Origin: Domibacillus indicus
Lineage (GTDB): Bacteria > Bacillota > Bacilli > Bacillales > Domibacillaceae
Direction: 5' to 3'
Assembly: GCF_000970685.1 (NCBI RefSeq)
Contig: NZ_LAJB01000003.1
Location: 310,001 to 374,000 of the forward strand
Length of the DNA: 64,000 bases
How positions within the stretch are numbered: position 1 is the stretch's first letter; every line of letters begins with the position of its first letter. A model generated the notes under the pieces. The model had not been told where the DNA came from, ran no database searches, and saw nothing but the letters and a program-made list of their open reading frames with translations. Positions 58,168 to 64,000 of the stretch are shown here, one piece after another. Position numbers and translations under genes: made by a program.

Positions 58168-58199
58168 AAAAGGGGCTGCCTCTTAAGGCAGCCCCTTTT
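58168..58199. terminator. Bidirectional terminator
   Basis: AAAAGGGGCTGCC and GGCAGCCCCTTTT pair perfectly (13 bp) around a 6-nt loop between the convergent M14 and S8 genes. Confidence 0.93.
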
Positions 58200-58202
58200 G
58201 GT

Positions 58203-61200
58203 TTACTTTTTCACAATCAATTCATATGGAACGGTTGAAGCTGTTCCATTCGCTTCACTTACTTCAATATAATATGTTCCTTTTGCCAGTTTCAGATTTG
58301 CAAGCTCTTCATCATTTTTGCCATAGTGATCAAACGAAGAAACAAGCGTCCCTTTTGCGTTATAAATTTCTATTACGCCGTCAAGGCCTTTTCCAGCAGA
58401 AAGTGAAATGGATACGCTGCTTTCTTTTTTCAGATTAAGCGCAAAATGATCGGTATCACCGAATGAAAGCCCCGTATTAAAGTAGCCTCTCGCACCATAT
58501 TTTCCGCCTGTTGTTTTAAGGGCAAGCGGCTTGGCCGGCACATGATTGGTGACTTTCCCGTCTCCATCCTTCGTCTGGTTATAGGTAGCGCCTATTTTGA
58601 ATTCATATGGCTGCAAATTCGGGCCTGTTTGTAAAAATGGTGCCACTTGAATGAAATAGCCGGTTCCTTCTTTTGCCGCAAAAGAGGTATGAACATCAGG
58701 CTCAATGGCAAGAGACAGTAGAGAAAGGAAATCTGGACCAAACGGCATGATGCGCTTCATTTCTTCCTCATCTAATATTTTATCCCCATTTGTATCCTCT
58801 GCGATACCGCCAGAAAAGATATGCCCCGGGCGAAGCTCAAGTGGAATACCCGCTTTCTGCGAGGCAGTAAGGGGACTTCCGGCTATATCCAGCGTATAGA
58901 TGCGCGGGCTGCTGCCGTTCATAAAATAGTAATAATCCATATCTCCAGACTGAATAAAGTAGTTTTGCACCGCCTTGCCGGCTGTTACATTTAAGCCATT
59001 TTCCGGTAAATTGGCGTCTGAATCTTTTTCTGCCGGCAGGTTTGCGATCCGTTTCGACTGAATCGTGTATGGATCTGCTGAAATGTTTTCAGCGTTGTTC
59101 AATACCTGCAGAATATAAGACTTTCCTTTCTTTAAAGCCACGTTTACTTTTCCTGATTCGCTTAGGCCGCCAAGCAGCGCCGAGATTAAATCCATTTCTC
59201 CCCCGTTGCCGGTAACAGGAATCAGTTCTCCCGTTTCCGGGTCGGTTTCCATTATTGTCATAGATGGAGGCTGGGCTCCCGCTTGTTTGACTTCAAATGA
59301 ATAAATGCCATCAGAGTTCGGTACGAAGCGGTAATAATCTTCATCAAAGACAAACTGGAAATACCCCTGTTTGCTGCTGCCAACTGTATAAGGAACGGCT
59401 TTTTCAAGGATATAGCCGCTTTCGGCTGGTTCTTCTTCGCCATCAATCAGTTCTTCTTCTTTCATTTCACCATACTCGTCCGGTGTAATCTCTCCATCTG
59501 CCAGGCTGTCTTCAAGCGTTGCTTCTTCCGGCAGCCCATCTTCATCCACCGGGATCGTCCGTTCTTCTACTTTAAAGGTATACGGTGCTGCCGATTCACC
59601 TGCCGACAGCAAATCAAGCATGGAAGCATCAAGCGAAAGAAGGTCCGTAATAGAGCCAAAGAAAATATCTTCGTTAAATGCCCCGTTCGTTACTTCGACT
59701 TTGTATTCCGCTCCCGGCACTGCCTGGAACGAGACGGTTTCGCCTTCGTTTACAGGGTAGTTATTTCCGTTCACAATTGAATACTCTTCCTCGCCCTCTT
59801 TCATATACACATTAATGGCAGAATCAACACCGGGCAGGGCTGAAACAGATAGAGACAGCAGTTTTTCTTCATCTACCGATAGAGTGAAATAATCCGAATC
59901 CGGCATTTCTGGTTCTCCGCTGTATAATGTAAAGTCATTTTTCGTGTATGGAAGTGACGTGATCGCGACCGGCTGTTCAGGCGAAGCTTGATCCGGTGTA
60001 ATCGGCGCCAGCTTTTCCGCCTGCAGCGTGAAAGCGGATTTTCCGGCTGCATTGTAGTTGCCGTTCGCATCTTTTACCCCGATAACGAGTGTCCCCGCTT
60101 CACTGGCTGTATACAGATACCCTTCCTGGCCGTTTACCAGGGTCCGGTCTACATCACGAATGTACTGCGGATCTCCGCCTTCCGGAATAAAATATAATTC
60201 CAGGGCGTAGTCATATCCTTTACTTCCATCAAGAACGGTCTGCACATGCTGCCCTTCTGTTACATTTGCTTTAAACCAGTGCATCGTTCCCGGGGATTTA
60301 AATGCTCCTTTAAATGACTGACTGCCTTCTTTAATTTCTTTTGCTGTTTTTAAAATTTCTTCGCCGGAAACCTGAGGGCGTTTCGGCAGCTTTTTGATAT
60401 CAAATTTGAGCGCATTTAACGGGTTAATTAAGCCGTTTCCATAGGTTAAGTCGTATCCTTTTTCGCCAAGATCCGTTGCCGTCTGCTCTAAAATGTATTC
60501 GATCTCAAACGCGGTTAAGTCCGGATACTTGGATTTGAGCAAACCAGCTGCAGCTGCTACCATCGGTGACGCCATTGATGTACCGGTAAGCCGTTCAAAT
60601 TTTGAGCCGGACTCTGCGTCATAGTAAGTGCTGTAAATGTCTTCACCCGGCGCCACTACGTCAACCGAGGCGCCATAATTGGAGCTGTCTGATAAGGTTT
60701 TTGAACCATTTATGTTTCCTACGCTAATGACGCCCGGATAAGCAGCCGGGTATGCATACTGGTCTGTTGCTCCATTTCCTGCCGCAGCCACTACCACTGC
60801 GCCGGAATCAATAGCGTATTGAACGGCTTCTTCGATAACAGCGGATGGCAGGGCACTCTCAAGACTTAAATTAATAACATCTGCCCCTTGATCGACTGAG
60901 TACGTAATGCCTTCTGCAATCGCAAAGTCATTAGCGGTTTCAGAGCCGTTAAACACATCAACCGGCAGAATCTTCGCGTTCGGAAAAATACCGTAGCCGC
61001 CAAGGCCGTTATCTTTTAAGGATGAAATAATGCCCGCCACGTGCGTCCCATGCATATGACGAACGGGATTCCGTGCTGGATTTACGACATTATACGGCTT
61101 CAGCAAATTCGCCTTTAAATCCGGATGCTTATAGTCCACACCGGAATCAACAACAGCAATTGTTACATTGTTTTTCCCGGCATATGAGAGAGCTTTTCCC

Positions 61201-61601
61201 ATATTCAGCATTGCCAAATGATTCATCCTGGACGCTTTCGGATCAGGCGTTCCAGCTGCGGCTTTGTATTGAATGCTCGGTGTAATCGCCCTTACTTCTG
61301 AGCGTGTTTTGTAAACGCTGATGACCTCGCTCAGCTTCTTGGATTTAGGTACCTGCACAACATCATATTTTAAGCCGGGGAGACGCTTTATAACCGATAC
61401 ACCTGCTTTTTTATGTACACTTTCCGGCAGTGCCCCGGAGTATTTAATCACAAGTGTTTGTGAATCCGTTACCTGCTTATCGACCTGGGCTGTTTTATAC
61501 TGCGCTTCTTTATCCGATAACGGCACTTCAGCGAATGCCGCACCCGGGACGATAAGCGAGACACTGGCAGCTGCGGCCATGATTTGCTTCCACTTCTTCA
61601 A
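58203..61601 (-). CDS. Large secreted subtilisin-like (S8) protease
   Basis: About 1132 residues. The TTG at 61601 is preferred (GGGGGA six bases upstream), giving the signal peptide MKKWKQIMAAAASV...AFA; a GTG at 61619 is also possible. An inhibitor_I9-like propeptide (about 45-115) precedes the S8 domain with intact triad: Asp in VVDSGVDYKH, His in MHGTHVAGI, Ser in GTSMASPM. The long C-terminal part holds several pre-peptidase-C-type beta domains, a very acidic stretch, and an EF-hand-like loop DTNGDKILDEEE. No anchor motif is seen, so it is probably secreted. Confidence 0.9.
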   Translation of the reverse strand: MKKWKQIMAAAASVSLIVPGAAFAEVPLSDKEAQYKTAQVDKQVTDSQTLVIKYSGALPESVHKKAGVSVIKRLPGLKYDVVQVPKSKKLSEVISVYKTRSEVRAITPSIQYKAAAGTPDPKASRMNHLAMLNMGKALSYAGKNNVTIAVVDSGVDYKHPDLKANLLKPYNVVNPARNPVRHMHGTHVAGIISSLKDNGLGGYGIFPNAKILPVDVFNGSETANDFAIAEGITYSVDQGADVINLSLESALPSAVIEEAVQYAIDSGAVVVAAAGNGATDQYAYPAAYPGVISVGNINGSKTLSDSSNYGASVDVVAPGEDIYSTYYDAESGSKFERLTGTSMASPMVAAAAGLLKSKYPDLTAFEIEYILEQTATDLGEKGYDLTYGNGLINPLNALKFDIKKLPKRPQVSGEEILKTAKEIKEGSQSFKGAFKSPGTMHWFKANVTEGQHVQTVLDGSKGYDYALELYFIPEGGDPQYIRDVDRTLVNGQEGYLYTASEAGTLVIGVKDANGNYNAAGKSAFTLQAEKLAPITPDQASPEQPVAITSLPYTKNDFTLYSGEPEMPDSDYFTLSVDEEKLLSLSVSALPGVDSAINVYMKEGEEEYSIVNGNNYPVNEGETVSFQAVPGAEYKVEVTNGAFNEDIFFGSITDLLSLDASMLDLLSAGESAAPYTFKVEERTIPVDEDGLPEEATLEDSLADGEITPDEYGEMKEEELIDGEEEPAESGYILEKAVPYTVGSSKQGYFQFVFDEDYYRFVPNSDGIYSFEVKQAGAQPPSMTIMETDPETGELIPVTGNGGEMDLISALLGGLSESGKVNVALKKGKSYILQVLNNAENISADPYTIQSKRIANLPAEKDSDANLPENGLNVTAGKAVQNYFIQSGDMDYYYFMNGSSPRIYTLDIAGSPLTASQKAGIPLELRPGHIFSGGIAEDTNGDKILDEEEMKRIMPFGPDFLSLLSLAIEPDVHTSFAAKEGTGYFIQVAPFLQTGPNLQPYEFKIGATYNQTKDGDGKVTNHVPAKPLALKTTGGKYGARGYFNTGLSFGDTDHFALNLKKESSVSISLSAGKGLDGVIEIYNAKGTLVSSFDHYGKNDEELANLKLAKGTYYIEVSEANGTASTVPYELIVKK

Positions 61602-61701
61602 ACAAAATCCCCCATTCACATTTACTTCTCTTAATCATACATGAAAAAAAGAAAAATGGTTTCAAAAATTTTCAAGTAAGGGAAAAATTTATTTACAAAT
61701 A

Positions 61702-61740
61702 AAAAAGCGGTTTTAAGCAATACGCTTAAAACCGCTTTTT
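61702..61740 (-). terminator. Terminator downstream of serA
   Basis: AAAAAGCGGTTTTAAGC and GCTTAAAACCGCTTTTT pair perfectly over 17 bp around AATAC, right after the serA stop. Confidence 0.93.
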
Positions 61741-61742
61741 GT

Positions 61743-62921
61743 TTAGATAATACGGGCCAAAATCACGCCGGAGATAGTAGATAGTTTTTCAGTTAAACCA
61801 GGAATCACTTCACCATTTACCTGGTTGTCAATATCAATGAGCGTATAAGCATAGTCGCCTTTGCTGCGATTTACCATGTCTGCAATATTTAAATCATATT
61901 CAGACAGGGCTCCTGTAATCTGGCCAACCATGTTTGGCACATTTTTGTGGGCTACCGTAACCCGGCGCTTCCCGGTAAATGGAAGTTCTGCATTCCCGAA
62001 GTTTACAGAGTTTTTAATATTGCCTGTTTCCAGGTAATCTTTCATTTGGCGTGCCGCCATAATCGCACAGTTTTCTTCTGATTCTGTAGTGGATGCCCCT
62101 AAATGCGGAATCGGAATCACATTTTTCATGCCGATAACATTTTCATTCGGGAAATCTGTTACATATTTGCCGACCTTGCCGCTCTCAAGCGCCGCACGCA
62201 TATCTTCCTCGTTTACAAGCTCGCCGCGTGAGAAATTCAGGATAACCGCTCCATTTTTCATTACAGAGAATGCTTCTTTGTTAAACATGCCGCGTGTGTT
62301 GTCTGTTAAGGGAACATGTACTGTAATATAGTCGCTCGCTGCAAATAATTGCTCAATTGTCAAAGCCCGCTGTACGTTGCGTGACAAATTCCAAGCCGTA
62401 TCGACAGAAATAAACGGGTCAAAGCCGATAACATCCATATCAAGGTCGAGCGCATTGTTCGCTACCAGCGCTCCAATATGGCCGAGGCCGATAACGCCGA
62501 GCGTTTTTCCTTTTACTTCACGGCCGACAAATTGCTTTTTGCCTGCTTCGACAAGCTTCGGAATCGCATCGCCCTGTCCCTGTAATTCTTTTGTCCAGCT
62601 GACACCGTCGAACAAATTGCGGGAAACCGCCATGATTGTTGTTAAAATCAGTTCTTTTACTGCGTTAGCATTTGCACCCGGTGTGTTGAAAACAACAATT
62701 CCGCGCTCTGTGCACGCCTGAACAGGAATGTTATTGACCCCTGCGCCTGCCCGTGCGATTGCTTTTACATTCTGGTTAAATTCCGCATCGTGCAGATTTG
62801 CGCTTCGCAAAATAATTCCATCAGGCGCATTTGTATCATCATTAACTTGAAAATTTTCTGCGTTGTTAAATACATTCAAGCCGACTTCGGCAATATTATT
62901 CATTGATTTGATTGTATACAC
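61743..62921 (-). CDS. serA: D-3-phosphoglycerate dehydrogenase
   Basis: A 392-residue enzyme for the first step of serine synthesis (3-phosphoglycerate to 3-phosphohydroxypyruvate). NAD motif LGVIGLGHIGALVAN (about 140-154), catalytic Arg in NFSRGELVNE, Glu/His region IPHLGASTTESEENCA and one C-terminal ACT domain (VTVAHKNVPNMVGQITGAL). This short single-ACT form differs from the 525-residue B. subtilis SerA. The GTG start lies 6 bases after the serC stop, with GGAAGGGA in the end of serC. Confidence 0.93.
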   Translation of the reverse strand: MYTIKSMNNIAEVGLNVFNNAENFQVNDDTNAPDGIILRSANLHDAEFNQNVKAIARAGAGVNNIPVQACTERGIVVFNTPGANANAVKELILTTIMAVSRNLFDGVSWTKELQGQGDAIPKLVEAGKKQFVGREVKGKTLGVIGLGHIGALVANNALDLDMDVIGFDPFISVDTAWNLSRNVQRALTIEQLFAASDYITVHVPLTDNTRGMFNKEAFSVMKNGAVILNFSRGELVNEEDMRAALESGKVGKYVTDFPNENVIGMKNVIPIPHLGASTTESEENCAIMAARQMKDYLETGNIKNSVNFGNAELPFTGKRRVTVAHKNVPNMVGQITGALSEYDLNIADMVNRSKGDYAYTLIDIDNQVNGEVIPGLTEKLSTISGVILARII

Positions 62922-62927
62922 GTTTCG

Positions 62928-64000
62928 TTACTTCCCTTCCACTGAGTGAGTCTGTTCGAATTTTTCCATAAAAGCAACAAGTGCTTTTACGCCTTCAACC
63001 GGCATCGCGTTATAAATACTTGCACGCATTCCGCCAACCGAACGGTGTCCTTTTAATGTTTCCAGCCCTTTTTCTTTCGCTTCTTTCACAAATAAAGCGT
63101 CCAGCTCTTCGCTTGGAGAAACAAATGGAATGTTCATTAACGAACGGTCCGCTTTTTCGATCGGTGAACTGAACATAGAAGACTGATCAAGGTAGTTGTA
63201 CAAAATGGCTGCTTTTTCACGGTTTATGCTTTCCATTGCTTTGAGGCCGCCAAGCTGTTCCAGCCATTCGAAAACAAGCTTTGCCATGTAAATTCCGAAC
63301 GTTGGCGGGGTATTATAAAGCGAACCGCTGTCTGCATGTGTTTTATAATCCAGCATAGTCGGTACTGACGCATCTGCTTTCCCGATTAAGTCTTCACGAA
63401 TAATGACAAGCGTTAATCCGGCCGGCCCGATGTTTTTTTGCGCCCCGGCATAAATAATGCCGAATTTACTAACATCGATTTCTTCTGACAAAATATTCGA
63501 CGACATATCCGCTACAAGCGGTACGTTTCCTGTGTCCGGAATCGAATTAAAAACGGTTCCTTCAATCGTATTGTTCGTTGTAATATGAACAAAATCCGCT
63601 TCCGGGTCGATCATGTCCGCGGTCACAGCCGGTATGTAACTGAAGTTCTTATCTTCAGAAGACGCAATAACACGTACTTCCCCATATTTTTTTGCTTCTT
63701 TGATCGCTTTTTTTGACCAGGAGCCTGTATTAACGAAATCTGCTTTTTTGCTGCCGGCAAACAAGTTCATCGGCACCATTGCAAACTGCTGGGAAGCGCC
63801 TCCCTGAATGAATAACACTTTATAGTTGTCCGGAATGTTCATTAGCTTGCGCAAAACGGCTTCCGCTGTTTCGATGATTTCTGTAAACCATTTCGAACGA
63901 TGGCTCAGCTCCATCACCGACATGCCGGAACCTGCGTAGTTTGTAAGTTCGGCCTGTGCTTTTTCAAGCACCTCTAGAGGCAGCATTGAAGGGCCTGCTG
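62928..64000 (-). CDS. serC: Phosphoserine aminotransferase (N-terminus cut by window edge)
   Basis: A PLP enzyme for the second step of serine synthesis. The frame is open to the window edge, and the first visible residues [15 protein letters not shown] match positions about 8-22 of SerC, so only a few residues are missing beyond 64000. The Met at 63986 is internal. The PLP Lys is in [14 protein letters not shown], and SHRSKWF is the phosphate-binding loop. It forms an operon with serA. Confidence 0.94.
   Translation of the reverse strand, partial: AGPSMLPLEVLEKAQAELTNYAGSGMSVMELSHRSKWFTEIIETAEAVLRKLMNIPDNYKVLFIQGGASQQFAMVPMNLFAGSKKADFVNTGSWSKKAIKEAKKYGEVRVIASSEDKNFSYIPAVTADMIDPEADFVHITTNNTIEGTVFNSIPDTGNVPLVADMSSNILSEEIDVSKFGIIYAGAQKNIGPAGLTLVIIREDLIGKADASVPTMLDYKTHADSGSLYNTPPTFGIYMAKLVFEWLEQLGGLKAMESINREKAAILYNYLDQSSMFSSPIEKADRSLMNIPFVSPSEELDALFVKEAKEKGLETLKGHRSVGGMRASIYNAMPVEGVKALVAFMEKFEQTHSVEGK

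Noticed and set aside
1-64000. tRNA, rRNA, CRISPR array, IS element or prophage
   Set aside because: None was seen by eye: no regular spacer repeats, transposase or phage proteins, and no cloverleaf-like segments in the gaps.

Overview
The window looks like a chromosomal segment of a low-to-mid GC, Gram-positive, motile, spore-former-type Bacillota bacterium (Bacillaceae or close relatives). The support is the B. subtilis-like gene order degS-degU, comFA-comFC-yvyF-flgM-flgN-flgK-flgL-yviE-fliW-csrA-hag, the tagO/tagU wall genes, a SecA2-SlaP pair as in S-layer-bearing bacilli, strong AGGAGG ribosome binding sites with ATG/GTG/TTG starts, and sigma-D, CcpA and sigma-54 sites of the Bacillus type. 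I cannot name the genus. No rRNA, tRNA, CRISPR array, IS element or prophage was seen.

Layout. 1-440: the end of a membrane protein, a terminator and a decayed flagellin fragment. 592-7306 (minus): a complete seven-gene operon for CMP-legionaminic acid (legB-legC-legG-legI-legH-ptmE-legF). 7463-10057 (plus): a secreted von Willebrand A / TIG-repeat protein. 10096-12294 (minus): a Maf flagellin glycosyltransferase and an unknown 171-residue protein. 12363-23646 (minus): a flagellar block with three flagellins, csrA, fliW, hook-junction proteins, FliS, a FlhB-like and a FliK-like protein, FlgM and YvyF. 23705-26625 (minus): comFC, comFA and degV. 26727-27605 (plus): a drug/metabolite exporter. 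28337-33618 (minus): an acetoin dehydrogenase operon acoABC with its sigma-54 activator AcoR. 33756-37065 (minus): luxS, a lipoprotein, a Pro/Tyr-rich peptide, degU and degS. 37386-39237 (plus): yvyE and tagU; tagO is convergent at 39286-40353. 40606-43860 (plus): secA2-slaP. 44630-49086 (minus): a five-LysM NlpC/P60 hydrolase, a class B PBP and an unknown protein. 49316-51661 (plus): a MFS transporter and an M20 amidohydrolase. 51685-54198 (minus): a kinase-like protein and two LysM/3D wall proteins. 54425-58166 (plus): a YknW/YknX-like pair and an M14 peptidase. 58203-64000 (minus): a large subtilase and serA-serC.

How it fits together. Sugar synthesis, the Maf transferase and several flagellins lie side by side, which predicts flagella decorated with legionaminic acid. 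Flagellin output appears to be tuned by sigma-D/FlgM and by FliW-CsrA acting on a structured hag leader that is visible in the sequence. DegSU, the wall hydrolases, SecA2-SlaP and teichoic acid genes form a cell-surface neighbourhood. The acetoin operon and luxS separate degU from degV, which are neighbours in B. subtilis, so this part looks rearranged.

The best second-look items are: the flagellin pseudogene; the unknown gene between hag and maf; a paired 108/109-bp hairpin repeat whose stems differ by compensatory changes; an operator-like palindrome in front of the YknW/YknX-like pair; and flagellar genes inserted between flgM and flgN.
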